Origin: Myxococcales bacterium
Lineage (GTDB): Bacteria; Myxococcota_A; Polyangia; Polyangiales; Ga0077539
DNA length: 64,000 nucleotides
Assembly: GCA_016793325.1 (NCBI GenBank)
Contig: JAEUKI010000095.1
Coordinates: forward strand, 92,496-156,495
Direction: 5' to 3'
This document shows positions 28,186 to 36,079 of the stretch, piece by piece (position 1 is the stretch's first letter; the number at the start of each line of letters is the position of its first letter). The notes under the pieces are model-generated. The model had not been told where the DNA came from and did not search any database. It saw nothing but the letters and a program-made list of their open reading frames with translations. The position numbers were made by a program, and so were the translations under genes.

Positions 28186-29703
28186 TCAGCCTCCGGCGAG
28201 CGAGTGCGCGACGCGCAGGGACATCGCCATGATGGTCCACTGCGGGTTCACGCCGAGGCTCGTCGGCAGGATGCTCCCGTCGGCGACGAACACGTTGGGG
28301 ACGTCCCACACGCGGCCGTGTGGATCGACGACGCTGTGCGCGTCGGACGAGCCCATGTGACAGGTCCCGAGCGGGTGCTGCGAGCTGCACTCGAGCTTGG
28401 GGCCCTTGATCTTGCTCCAATCGACCTTCCCGAGCGTGTCGGGCGTGACCGAATCGAGGCCAAATACAGGGAAGAACACTTCTCGCGCGCCCGCGGCGAA
28501 GAAGATCTTCGCCATGCGCTCGAGCACGACGGGGACCCTCGCGCGATCACGCTTGGTCATCTTGTAGGTGAGCAGCGGCTCGCGTCGAAACGGAACACGC
28601 CACACGGCGCCCGCGCCTTCGTCGTGGATCATCACGCCGAACATCGCGAGATGACCGACCAACGCGCGGTGCTTGGCGTGGTGCTTTCCGAAGCCGGGCA
28701 TCGTCGCGGCGAGGATCCCGTTGGGAACGAAGACGCTGTTGAGCACCGTCCCGTCGTGCTCGTAGTGCTTGCTGTACGCGCTCTGGAGCGCGCCTTCCCA
28801 GCCGCGCACGGGCTCGTCGAAGCGGCCCATCACGCGAAAGCTCGGGTGGAGCGTGAGGTTCTTTCCGAGCGAGCCCGAGCGACGACCGAGCCCCGAGCGA
28901 CGCAAGATCAACGGCGTGTACATCGCGCCCGCCGCGAGCACGACCCGCCGCGCGCGCACCCGCAGCGCCGAGCGCGCGGCGCCGTACTCTCCGTCGAGCA
29001 GCGAGCCGCTCACGCCCACCGCGCGGCCTCCCTCGAGCTCGACGCGCTCGACGATCGCGTCCGACACGATCGTGGCCCCGGCTCTCGCGGCGCGAGGCAA
29101 ATACGTGCGGTCGACGCCGAGCTTGGCCTCGTGGGGACAGCCGAAGTTGCAGCGACCGCACCCGTTGCAGTTGTGCGTGTTTCGCTGCATCGAATCGAAT
29201 TTCACCCCGAGCGCCTCGCCGCCCTTCACGAAGAGCGCGGTGCTCTTCGAGCGGAGCGACGCAGGGACGTCCTCGATGTGAATGTCCTTGGCGACCTGAT
29301 CGAACCACCGCTGCATTTGCGAGGGGCCGAGGTCATCGATCGAGAGCGCCGAGGACCACTCTTCGAGCACGTGTTCGGGCGCGCGAAAACACACGCCGCC
29401 CGTGAGCGGCGAAGAGCCGCCCACCATGCGCCCCGCGGTCACGTTGATCGAGGGCGAGTCGCCGATCCCCACGGCGAGCGTCATCGCGCCGTCGCGCCAC
29501 ACGTGGCGGACCGACTCGCTCTGCCGCATCGCGCCGTGCCGCGGCCCCGGAACATGCGGCCCCTCCTCGAGGACGATCACACGCTCGCCCGCCTCCGCGA
29601 GCGTCGCGGCCACGGGAGCCCCGCCCGAACCCGAGCCCACGACCACGGTGTCGCACTCGAGCTCGAGGGGCTTTGCGTACCTGCGCCCAGAGGTCACGTT
29701 CAC
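28186..29703 (-). CDS. GMC oxidoreductase, long-chain alcohol oxidase-like
   Basis: 505 residues from the GTG at 29703, whose GTGA overlaps the stop of the upstream gene by 4 bases. FAD motif: DTVVVGSGSGGAPVAATLAEAG near residue 18. A Cys-rich loop NTHNCNGCGRCNFGCPHEAK lies near 165-185; this C-x2-C-x2-C-x3-C element is characteristic of long-chain fatty alcohol oxidase-type GMC proteins. The catalytic end is SSQHPLGTCHMGSS...VADGSILPTSLGVNPQWTI. It lacks a signal peptide. With its small partner upstream it probably oxidises a long-chain alcohol or a lipid hydroxyl group. Substrate unproven. Confidence 0.9.
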   Translation of the reverse strand: MNVTSGRRYAKPLELECDTVVVGSGSGGAPVAATLAEAGERVIVLEEGPHVPGPRHGAMRQSESVRHVWRDGAMTLAVGIGDSPSINVTAGRMVGGSSPLTGGVCFRAPEHVLEEWSSALSIDDLGPSQMQRWFDQVAKDIHIEDVPASLRSKSTALFVKGGEALGVKFDSMQRNTHNCNGCGRCNFGCPHEAKLGVDRTYLPRAARAGATIVSDAIVERVELEGGRAVGVSGSLLDGEYGAARSALRVRARRVVLAAGAMYTPLILRRSGLGRRSGSLGKNLTLHPSFRVMGRFDEPVRGWEGALQSAYSKHYEHDGTVLNSVFVPNGILAATMPGFGKHHAKHRALVGHLAMFGVMIHDEGAGAVWRVPFRREPLLTYKMTKRDRARVPVVLERMAKIFFAAGAREVFFPVFGLDSVTPDTLGKVDWSKIKGPKLECSSQHPLGTCHMGSSDAHSVVDPHGRVWDVPNVFVADGSILPTSLGVNPQWTIMAMSLRVAHSLAGG

Positions 29704-30206
29704 TGCGAATCTCCTGGCGAACGAAGGCACGAGACCTCGGTGTGGGTCTCTCGTTGCGTGTCGGGGTGCTCGAACCAGATCATGCAAAGGATCGCCTTGG
29801 GCCCGAGGGCGATGGGACCAAACGCGGTCTGCTCGACGCGCTCGAGCGCGAGAGCGCGGGATTCGGGGTCGAGATCTGCCAGCGTGGGCATGCGCCGGAT
29901 GAATAGTGGTGCGAGGATGTTGCACGCGAACAAGCACGCCCCGAGCACGAGCCGCGCGTTGCCGCCCGCCCGTCCGAGAAAGTCCTCGAGCTCGCGCACG
30001 AGCCACTCGATCCGCGCCGGGTCGGGCGCGCCGTCCTCCGTCGAGAAGAGCCCCTCTGCGAACACGCGGGCCCGCGCGAGGGTCCCGGGGCTCACAGGGT
30101 GACGCGGGCGCTCGTGGACCGCGTCTCCTGGCTCGGGCGGCGCGAGCGCGCCCGCGAGCGGAAGGGCGGACGAATCGTGCTTCTCCTGTGCGATCGGGAG
30201 GTGCAT
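29700..30206 (-). CDS. Small partner of GMC alcohol oxidase (FAO N-terminal-like)
   Basis: 168 residues. The helical pattern LEDFLGRAGGNARLVLGACLFACNILAPLF and FGPIALGPKAILCMIWFEHPDTQ resembles the amino-terminal region that precedes the FAD domain in fused long-chain alcohol oxidases and the small subunit (gluconate dehydrogenase subunit 3-like) of periplasmic GMC enzymes. A hydrophobic stretch near residues 85-105 may contact the membrane. It overlaps the GMC gene by 4 bases, so the two are translationally coupled and likely form one complex. It is divergent from the acyltransferase gene (26-base gap). Family assignment is by pattern and position. Confidence 0.65.
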   Translation of the reverse strand: MHLPIAQEKHDSSALPLAGALAPPEPGDAVHERPRHPVSPGTLARARVFAEGLFSTEDGAPDPARIEWLVRELEDFLGRAGGNARLVLGACLFACNILAPLFIRRMPTLADLDPESRALALERVEQTAFGPIALGPKAILCMIWFEHPDTQRETHTEVSCLRSPGDSQ

Positions 30207-30232
30207 GCGACGCGCGACTCTGGCACGACTCG

Positions 30233-31021
30233 GTGACCGCGACAGCAGCGATCGACGCGCGCGAGCATCGAAGCAAGCACAAGCCCGTGATTCCGACCAA
30301 CCGACGACGATGGTTCGAGCTGTTCTTCGCGTGGCACGTGCGCGGGCGGTTCGCGAAGCGGTTTTCGGCCGTTCGCGTGACGGGGCTCGAGCACCTCCGC
30401 GCCGAGCGCGAGAAGCGCCCGATCCTGCTCGTGAGCAATCACACGAGCTGGTGGGACCCGCTGGTGTTGTTCGACCTGAGTTTTCGCACGCTGAAGCTCG
30501 AAGGCTACGCGCTCATGGACGCCAAGAACCTCCGGGCGCTCCCGATGCTCGGGTGGATCGGGGCGTTCGGCGTCGAGATCGGCGACAAGCAAGACGGCGA
30601 GCGAGCGGTCGCGTACGCAGGGTCGCTGCTCGATCGCCCCGGGAGGTTCGTCGCGGTGTATCCGCAGGGACGAGAGCGGCCCGTGTTCGAGCGGCCGCTC
30701 GGGTTCAAGCCGGGCGCGGCGAGGATGGCGCTCGCGGCGAAGGTCGAGCCTGCGATCGTTCCGCTCGGGGTGCGGTACGAGTTCGGGCGTCACGAGAAGC
30801 CGGAGGTCTTGGTGAGCATCGGCGCGGCGATCGAGCGCGAAGCGGACGAAGCGACGATCACCACGTCCATGGAGCGCGCCGTCACGCGCGAGCTCGACGC
30901 GATCGAGGCCGCGGTGCTCCGAGGCGAGCACCGATCGTGGCCCGTGCACATCGACGGCGGCGCAGGGCCGAGCGTCGGAGAGCGCATCCTCGCGGGCGAC
31001 GCGCCGCGCGTGCACCGTTGA
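30233..31021 (+). CDS. PlsC-family lysophospholipid acyltransferase-like protein
   Basis: 262 residues from the GTG at 30233 (a GTG at 30287 is also possible). The acyltransferase motif I is VSNHTSWWDP (N-H-x4-D) near residue 65; motif III is the variant YPQGRERP near residue 145 in place of FPEGTR; PAIVPLGVRYEF is motif IV. It transfers an acyl chain to a glycerol- or aminolipid hydroxyl at the inner membrane. Its divergence from the alcohol oxidase pair puts it among lipid-modifying genes, and it differs from the second PlsC-like gene at 32414-33172. Substrate not known. Confidence 0.85.
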   Translation: MTATAAIDAREHRSKHKPVIPTNRRRWFELFFAWHVRGRFAKRFSAVRVTGLEHLRAEREKRPILLVSNHTSWWDPLVLFDLSFRTLKLEGYALMDAKNLRALPMLGWIGAFGVEIGDKQDGERAVAYAGSLLDRPGRFVAVYPQGRERPVFERPLGFKPGAARMALAAKVEPAIVPLGVRYEFGRHEKPEVLVSIGAAIEREADEATITTSMERAVTRELDAIEAAVLRGEHRSWPVHIDGGAGPSVGERILAGDAPRVHR

Positions 31022-31137
31022 TTTCGTGGGCAGCGAAGCGCGCTCGAACGAAGGGAGCGGAGGCGAGCGAGCCTTGCACAGCAATGGCCCATACAATCAA
31101 CCTACGAGTTGAATTGCGGCGCTTTCACGATGCAAAG

Positions 31138-31164
31138 CCCCGCCATCACTACGTCGTGGCGGGG
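31138..31164. terminator. GC-rich hairpin downstream of the acyltransferase gene
   Basis: CCCCGCCA (31138-31145) pairs perfectly with TGGCGGGG (31157-31164) across an 11-base loop, about 117 bases after the stop. There is no T-run, so either a terminator of the GC-hairpin kind or a member of the adjacent repeat block. Confidence 0.35.
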
Positions 31165-31165
31165 C

Positions 31166-31201
31166 GCGCGGCAGCGCGGGTGGGGGCTGCGCTTCGCAGC
31201 A
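31166..31201 (+). repeat. 36-bp dispersed repeat, copy A
   Basis: GCGCGGCAGCGCGGGTGGGG onward to TTCGCAGCA. The exact reverse complement occurs at 63756-63791, 32.6 kb away in the other gene-free repeat block. Confidence 0.85.
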
Positions 31202-31532
31202 CCGCGCCCAACGGGCTTTGATTTCTCAGGCAAGTCCGTCACTTGTGCGCGGCAGCAAGCGCTCATCATTCGTCAGCTGCGGCTGTCCCCCACCTTCAGT
31301 TGGGGGCAGCGAGGCCAATGCTGTACGCCGCAAGCGGCGCACACAGATTCGAGACAGCGAGACGGCGAGAAGGCACAACAGAGAGGAACACCGCTTTACA
31401 AGTGGCGCAAATGCTCCCAATCGCGAAGTGCGGCGCACGGACCGACTCTCGCTGCCCCCACCTTCAGTTCTCAGGATTGACCTCATCTCGAATTCGGCAG
31501 GCGCCGCAGAAAGTCCAGTCCAATTCCAATGG

Positions 31533-31786
31533 AGCACACAGCCGGGAGACGAGCGCCCGGCCTTTGCGCGACGGGGTCGCGAAGCGGCCAGGGCGTCCGC
31601 CTGGCCTTCGCGATCGTCTCGCCCGAGACTCGAGCCACCCAGCGATCGATCGCGGCGAGGCGTCGCAAGTTTCCAGCAGATCGCTTGGTGGATCGCGTTG
31701 AATCGTGGTGCCTGGGTAGGTCCGGCGGACGCCGAGCCCGCTCCGCGGAGCGCAAAGGCCGGGCGCTCGTCTCCCGGCTGTGTGCT
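31533..31786. repeat. 37-bp perfect inverted repeat with REP-like arms
   Basis: 31533-31569 and 31750-31786 are exact reverse complements (37 of 37). The arm contains CCGGGAGACGAGCGCCCGG, itself a hairpin (CCGGG/CCCGG). Between the arms a further hairpin (GGCCAGG...CCTGGCC, about 31586-31606) is visible. The arm sequence recurs at 63963-64000. The structure resembles a small non-autonomous element or a paired REP unit. Confidence 0.8.
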
Positions 31787-31851
31787 GAAGGTGGGGGCCA
31801 GCCGCATGATGAATGCTTGCCGCTCCCCCCCCTCCCGCGCCCCGCGCTCCT

Positions 31852-32397
31852 CTAGCGCCCCGCGATCACCGCGCCGTGCACCTCGCGCAGCGCGCGAACG
31901 ACGCGATCGAACACGGCCTTCGGGAGCACGGCGCCCTCGCGGCGAACGCGCGACGCGTCGACGTCGATGAGCCGGTCGAGCTTCACGTAGCTCACGCGGC
32001 CTTCGCGGTCCCACGGGCCGGCGCCGAGCTCGATTTGTGCTGCTCGCTCGTGGCGCTTGCTCGTGAGCGCGACGCCGACGAGCGATCCGTCGCGGCGGCC
32101 GATGAGCAAGACGGGGCGGTCTTTTCCCTGCGAGGGGTCGTCTTCGTACGAGACCCAGGTCCATACGATTTCGCCGGGATCCGCCTCGCCGTCGAGCGAG
32201 GGCGCGTACTCGACGCGAACGCGTTCGTCGCGCTCGTCGCGGGCGGGGGCGCGCTCTTGCTTCGGCTTCGATCGCGCGGCGCGCGGCTCCTTGCGGGACG
32301 GAGGCTTGTCGCGCCCAGACGGGAGCTTCTTGCGTGGTGACTTGCCGCCGAACAGCGACTGAAGCGCGCGGAGGATCCAGCGAAACAACGCGATCAC
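31852..32397 (-). CDS. PemK/MazF-like (RNase toxin-fold) protein with charged N-terminal extension
   Basis: 181 residues from the GTG at 32397, with GAGGAG at 32408-32413 10 bases before it. A short hydrophobic start (MIALFRWILRALQSLFGG) is followed by a Lys/Arg-rich disordered linker (~residues 19-60). From residue ~75 the MazF/PemK pattern appears: PGEIVWTWVSYEDDPSQGKDRPVLLIG, then GVALTSK and KLDRLIDVDASRV. Free-standing MazF toxins are ~110 residues, so the extension is unusual. No antitoxin-like gene is adjacent; the gene follows the PlsC gene after 16 bases. Either an orphan or domesticated member. RNase activity is not established. Confidence 0.75.
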   Translation of the reverse strand: MIALFRWILRALQSLFGGKSPRKKLPSGRDKPPSRKEPRAARSKPKQERAPARDERDERVRVEYAPSLDGEADPGEIVWTWVSYEDDPSQGKDRPVLLIGRRDGSLVGVALTSKRHERAAQIELGAGPWDREGRVSYVKLDRLIDVDASRVRREGAVLPKAVFDRVVRALREVHGAVIAGR

Positions 32398-32413
32398 GAT
32401 CGCAGCGCTCCTC

Positions 32414-33172
32414 TCAGCGATCGAGCAGCGCGCGCGCGCGCTTGACGAGGGCGATCACTTCTTGGCGGGTGCGTTCGGACTCGTCGCGGGACGGGCCGAG
32501 CGCGCGCGCTTCGCCGATGACCATCGCGCACCGCACCGAGCGGAGCGCGGCCACTTTGGACAAGTGCGCGCCAAACGACTTCTCGATGTACTGCGCGGCT
32601 GGCTCGTACGCGACGCCGACGGGCTGAACCAGCACCGGCAGGTCCTTGCCTGCGACGAACGCCCCAGGATGAAACGGACGAATATCGTCGCCCGGATACG
32701 TCGTGCCCTCGGGAAACACGAGCACGGTCTCCCGTTCTTTGAGGGCTTTTCGCATGGCTTTGACAGCGCCCGCGCGAGAGTTGGTGTCCGAGCGATCGAC
32801 GAAGAGCGTCCCCAGGTGCTTCGCGCACGCCCCTACGACGGGCCACTGCGACAAGTCCGCGCGCGAGAGAAACACCCCCGCGAAGCGCGAGCCGAGCAGC
32901 GGGATGTCGAGCCCCGAGCGGTGGTTGCTCACGACGATGCGCCCCTGTTCGCTCTGCGTCGCCTCGCCCTCTTGGAGCACGGTCACCGAGAACACCTCGA
33001 GGCACCGCCCGAGGAAGCGCCGAAAGTGACGCTGTCGCATCGCGCGTCGCGCCTCGGGGGCGACGGTCTTCTCGCGGGCGAGCAACCAACTGTACGAGCT
33101 CGCGACGAGGGCGCCGACTGCGGCGGTGCGAGCGGCGCGTCGGGCGCGTGCGATCGGGTCGACTTCGTCCAT
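32414..33172 (-). CDS. 1-acyl-sn-glycerol-3-phosphate acyltransferase (PlsC family)
   Basis: 252 residues from the ATG at 33172 (MDEVDPIARARRAART). Motif I VSNHRSGLDIP (~residue 103), a substrate-binding segment GTLFVDRSDTNSRAG, motif III VFPEGTTYPGDD (~172) and motif IV LPVLVQPVGVAYEP are all present, as in genuine lysophosphatidate acyltransferases. It acylates the sn-2 position of lysophosphatidate to phosphatidate at the cytoplasmic membrane. An Ala-rich hydrophobic segment near residues 15-30 may anchor it. It leads a two-gene operon with the PemK/MazF-like gene and is divergent from the MoaD-like gene. Confidence 0.9.
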   Translation of the reverse strand: MDEVDPIARARRAARTAAVGALVASSYSWLLAREKTVAPEARRAMRQRHFRRFLGRCLEVFSVTVLQEGEATQSEQGRIVVSNHRSGLDIPLLGSRFAGVFLSRADLSQWPVVGACAKHLGTLFVDRSDTNSRAGAVKAMRKALKERETVLVFPEGTTYPGDDIRPFHPGAFVAGKDLPVLVQPVGVAYEPAAQYIEKSFGAHLSKVAALRSVRCAMVIGEARALGPSRDESERTRQEVIALVKRARALLDR

Positions 33173-33224
33173 CGATGGGCGAAAGGTATCGCGCGGCGAA
33201 AAGGTTTCGTACCCTCTTCGCGCG

Positions 33225-33494
33225 ATGGTCACCGTCGAGTTCACGAAGAACCTCGCGCGTCACGTCGAGTGCCCCTCGAAGCGCGTCGCGGGGGCGACGG
33301 TGGCCGAGGCGCTCGACGCGTATTTCGCTGAGATTCCTGCGGTGAAAGCGTACGTCCTCGACGAGCAAGGCGCGGTGCGACACCACGTCGTCGTGTTCGT
33401 GGACGGCGCGATGGTCCCGCGAAAGCAAGCGCTCTCCGAGCCCCTCTCGGAGGGCAGCGTCGTCAGCGTGATGCAGGCGCTGTCGGGCGGATAG
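33225..33494 (+). CDS. MoaD/ThiS-like ubiquitin-fold sulfur carrier
   Basis: 89 residues, ending ALSGG: the C-terminal Gly-Gly that is adenylated and thiocarboxylated in MoaD/ThiS proteins. The opening VTVEFTKNLARHVECPSKRV, the VAEALDAYFAEIP helix and the VVVFVDGAMVP strand fit the beta-grasp fold. It serves as a sulfur donor or protein modifier. No MoaE, MoeB or ThiG gene is adjacent; the next gene encodes a BNR-repeat protein, an association I recall for this subgroup of MoaD-like proteins. The role is therefore probably not molybdopterin synthesis, which is inference. Confidence 0.88.
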   Translation: MVTVEFTKNLARHVECPSKRVAGATVAEALDAYFAEIPAVKAYVLDEQGAVRHHVVVFVDGAMVPRKQALSEPLSEGSVVSVMQALSGG

Positions 33495-33578
33495 CGCACA
33501 TACAATCAAAGTATCTCTTGCTTGGCTCGAGTAGGTCGTCGTGTGGCGCGCGCGAGCGCGAAGGTCGGAGGAGCAGCG

Positions 33579-34679
33579 TTGAGAAAGATCCGAGTCGCTA
33601 CGAGGAAGGGACTGTTTTGCGTCGACAAGCGCGGAGGTCGTTGGGCCGTGAGCCAGGCGAGCTTCGTCGGAGACACGGTCACGGCGGTGTGCCGAGACGC
33701 TCGTGACGGAGCGATTTATGCCGGGCAAGGGCTCGGGCACTGGGGCGTGAAGATGCAGCGCTCGCGGGACGATGGAGCGACGTGGGAGGAGCTCGCGGCG
33801 CCTGCTTTTCCTGCGATCGAAGGGGCGGAGTCGCACCAGACCAAGGACGGAAAGCCTTGGCCCATGCGGGTCGAGCAGCTCTGGACCATCGTCGCGAGCA
33901 ACGCGTCGCGGCCCGGCGAACTGTGGTGCGGGACCGTCGGCGGAGCGCTCTTTCGGTCGCGCGACCACGGCGCTTCGTGGGAGTTTTGTCGCGCCCTGTG
34001 GGAGCACCCGTCGCGCGCCGAGTGGTTCGGCGGCGGCGCGGATGTCCCCGCGATTCACTCGGTGTGCGTCCACCCCGAGGACCCGGACGACGTCGTCGTG
34101 GGCGTCTCGTGCGGCGGCGTGTGGCGCACCCGCGACGGCGGCGCGAGCTGGACCCTCGGCGGAAAGGGGATGTTCGCGGCGTTCATGCCCGAGGCGCGCA
34201 AGTTCGACACAGCAATTCAAGACCCGCACCGGCTCGCGCAGTGCGACGCTGCGCCCGATCGCCTCTGGTGCCAGCACCACAACGGGGCGTTCGTCAGCGA
34301 CGATCGCGGAGAGACCTGGAGATCGATCGACGTTCCACCGTCGGTGTTCGGCTTCGCGGTCGCGGCGCACCCGCGGGACGCGGACACCGCGTGGTTCGTT
34401 CCCGCGAAGAAGGACGAAGAGCGCGTGCCAGTCGACGCGGCGGTGGTCGTCACGCGGACGAGGGACAACGCCGCGAGCTTCGAGCAGCTTCGCGAGGGGC
34501 TGCCGCAAGCGTTCGCGTACGACATCGTGTTGCGCCACGCGCTCGCGGTAGACGCGACAGGGTCGCAGCTCGCGTTCGGCAGCAGCACCGGCGGACTCTG
34601 GGTCAGCGAAGACGGCGGCGATCGCTGGTCGATGGTCGACGCGAGGCTCCCGCCGGTCTACACGGTCGCGATCGACTGA
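33579..34679 (+). CDS. BNR/Asp-box repeat (sialidase-like fold) protein
   Basis: 366 residues from the TTG at 33579, chosen because GGAGGAG at 33567-33573 lies 5 bases upstream. Asp-box type repeats S-x-D-x-G-x-x-W recur: SRDDGATWEEL, SRDHGASWEF, TRDGGASWTL, SDDRGETWRS, SEDGGDRWSM. They mark blades of a propeller. No signal peptide, so it is cytoplasmic. No catalytic sialidase Arg triad is evident. It lies 84 bases after the MoaD/ThiS-like gene in the same direction; the pair is probably functionally linked. Confidence 0.88.
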   Translation: MRKIRVATRKGLFCVDKRGGRWAVSQASFVGDTVTAVCRDARDGAIYAGQGLGHWGVKMQRSRDDGATWEELAAPAFPAIEGAESHQTKDGKPWPMRVEQLWTIVASNASRPGELWCGTVGGALFRSRDHGASWEFCRALWEHPSRAEWFGGGADVPAIHSVCVHPEDPDDVVVGVSCGGVWRTRDGGASWTLGGKGMFAAFMPEARKFDTAIQDPHRLAQCDAAPDRLWCQHHNGAFVSDDRGETWRSIDVPPSVFGFAVAAHPRDADTAWFVPAKKDEERVPVDAAVVVTRTRDNAASFEQLREGLPQAFAYDIVLRHALAVDATGSQLAFGSSTGGLWVSEDGGDRWSMVDARLPPVYTVAID

Positions 34680-34694
34680 CGAGCGCGGCGCTCG
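34680..34694 (+). terminator. Hairpin immediately after the BNR-protein stop codon
   Basis: CGAGCGC (34680-34686), one base, GCGCTCG (34688-34694), starting at the base after TGA. There is no T-run and the loop is minimal, so terminator function is tentative. Confidence 0.35.
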
Positions 34695-34791
34695 CTGACG
34701 GCGACGACCGAGAATTTCACCGCTCGATTTGCAGACCGATCCGCGGCGTCCCGGGTTGAACAACGCGCGATAACCTGTGATCGTGCGAGGT

Positions 34792-36045
34792 ATGCCTCGT
34801 TGGAATCGCCTGCTCTTGCTCGCGGCGCTCTCGGTCGCGTCGATCTCGACCGCCGTCGGCTGCAGCCCAGCCCAGCCCACCGCGTGCAACCCCTCGTGCC
34901 GCGAAGGGTTCACCTGCGTGGCGGGCGCGTGCGTCAACGCCTGCAACCCCGCGTGCGCGAGCGGCGAGCGCTGCGACACGACGGGAGGACGCGCGCGTTG
35001 CGTCGGCGGCGACGCAGGCAACGACGCGAGTCCATCGGACACGGGCCTCGCGACGGACACGGGCCTCGGGTCTCCCGATGGCGCCTCCGATGGCGCGCTC
35101 GGCGACTCGGGCGCCACGATGGACACGGGCACGAGCAACGACAGCGGCGCGCTCGACGCGACGAGCACGGACGCGAGCAGCATGGACAGCGCGACGACGG
35201 ACTCGGGCGTCGCGATGGACAGCGCGCGCACCGACACGGGGCTCTCGGACGCGCCGAGCGCGGACAGCCCCGACGCGCGAACCGCCTGTGGAATGCCTGG
35301 CCAACGCTGCTGCGAACGCTGGTGCGCCTACGGCTCGACCTGCGAGATCGCGACGGGCGACACGACCGGCGTGTGCCGCGCGTTCGCGCCGGTCTCGGGC
35401 GAGTGCGTGGGCCCGACGACCTGCGCCGCGAGCAACGCGCGGTGCCGCGTGGGCCTGCAGTGCGGCGAGCGTCGTTGCATCCAGTGCATCGCGAATCCCG
35501 TGGGCGCGACGCGGCGCGTGGGCGACGCGTGCGCCAGCACCGACGAGTGCGACAGCGGCTTTTGCTTCGGCGGAAAGTGCTCGACGCTCTGCAACCCCGG
35601 CGCGGCGGGCGACAGCGCGTGCGCGGCGCTCATTCCCGGCGGCGTGTGCGGCGGCGGGACCTCGTCGGTCGCGGTCATGGCGAGCGACGCGGGCGCCGCG
35701 CGCACGTCGGTCCTCTCGTTCGGCGCCTGTCGCAAGGGCTGTCAACGCGAGAGCGACTGCGCCACGGGCGACGTGTGCTCGCCGGCCACCAACGAGGGCG
35801 TGGATCGACTCGATTTCGTGTGTCGCGCTCCGACCGCGGGCCTCTTGCCGGGCGGCGCGGCGTGCACGACCAACGCGCAGTGCGCCTCGAGCGTGTGCAT
35901 CAACCTCGGCGGGGCGACGAGCGTGTGCTTCAGGCCGTGCGTCGCCTCCACGGATTGCCCCGCGGTCGCGCCGGTGTGCGTCGACATGACGTGGCTGCGA
36001 CCCTCGGGCGGACTGCAGCCGGGCCGCGCCTGCGCCACGCGATAG
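34792..36045 (+). CDS. Cys-rich lipoprotein of unknown function
   Basis: 417 residues from the ATG at 34792 (GTG at 34777 is open). The signal RLLLLAALSVASISTAVGC ends in a lipobox. A Cys-rich head (CNPSCREGFTCVAGACVNAC, CNPACASGERC) resembles EGF-like or Dickkopf-like knots. Then comes a long Asp/Ser/Thr/Gly linker (~residues 75-165), then more Cys modules (GQRCCERWCAYGSTC, ECDSGFCFGGKCSTLC, CASSVCINLGG, CRKGCQRESDC). This head-linker-knot design is common among surface lipoproteins of myxobacteria. Disulfide-bonded, outside the cytoplasm. Function unknown. Confidence 0.8.
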   Translation: MPRWNRLLLLAALSVASISTAVGCSPAQPTACNPSCREGFTCVAGACVNACNPACASGERCDTTGGRARCVGGDAGNDASPSDTGLATDTGLGSPDGASDGALGDSGATMDTGTSNDSGALDATSTDASSMDSATTDSGVAMDSARTDTGLSDAPSADSPDARTACGMPGQRCCERWCAYGSTCEIATGDTTGVCRAFAPVSGECVGPTTCAASNARCRVGLQCGERRCIQCIANPVGATRRVGDACASTDECDSGFCFGGKCSTLCNPGAAGDSACAALIPGGVCGGGTSSVAVMASDAGAARTSVLSFGACRKGCQRESDCATGDVCSPATNEGVDRLDFVCRAPTAGLLPGGAACTTNAQCASSVCINLGGATSVCFRPCVASTDCPAVAPVCVDMTWLRPSGGLQPGRACATR

Positions 36046-36079
36046 CGCAGCCTGCCCCGCGTGCGCCGCGCGTAGCGGC

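Larger units (their letters stand above)
31022..31851. other. 830-bp gene-free block of nested inverted repeats
   Basis: No convincing gene. From the left: a strong hairpin (31138-31164); a 36-base segment (31166-31201) found inverted at 63756-63791; GTTGGGGGCAGCGAG/CTCGCTGCCCCCAC inverted segments around 31304 and 31448; and a perfect 37-base inverted repeat (31533-31569 with 31750-31786) whose arm contains a REP-like hairpin. Open frames here are repeat translations without family features. Confidence 0.75.

Noticed and set aside
31226..32164. Minus-strand frame of 312 codons across the gene-free block
   Set aside because: It runs through the inverted repeats and then antisense-shifted through the PemK-like gene, with no start site or domain of its own.
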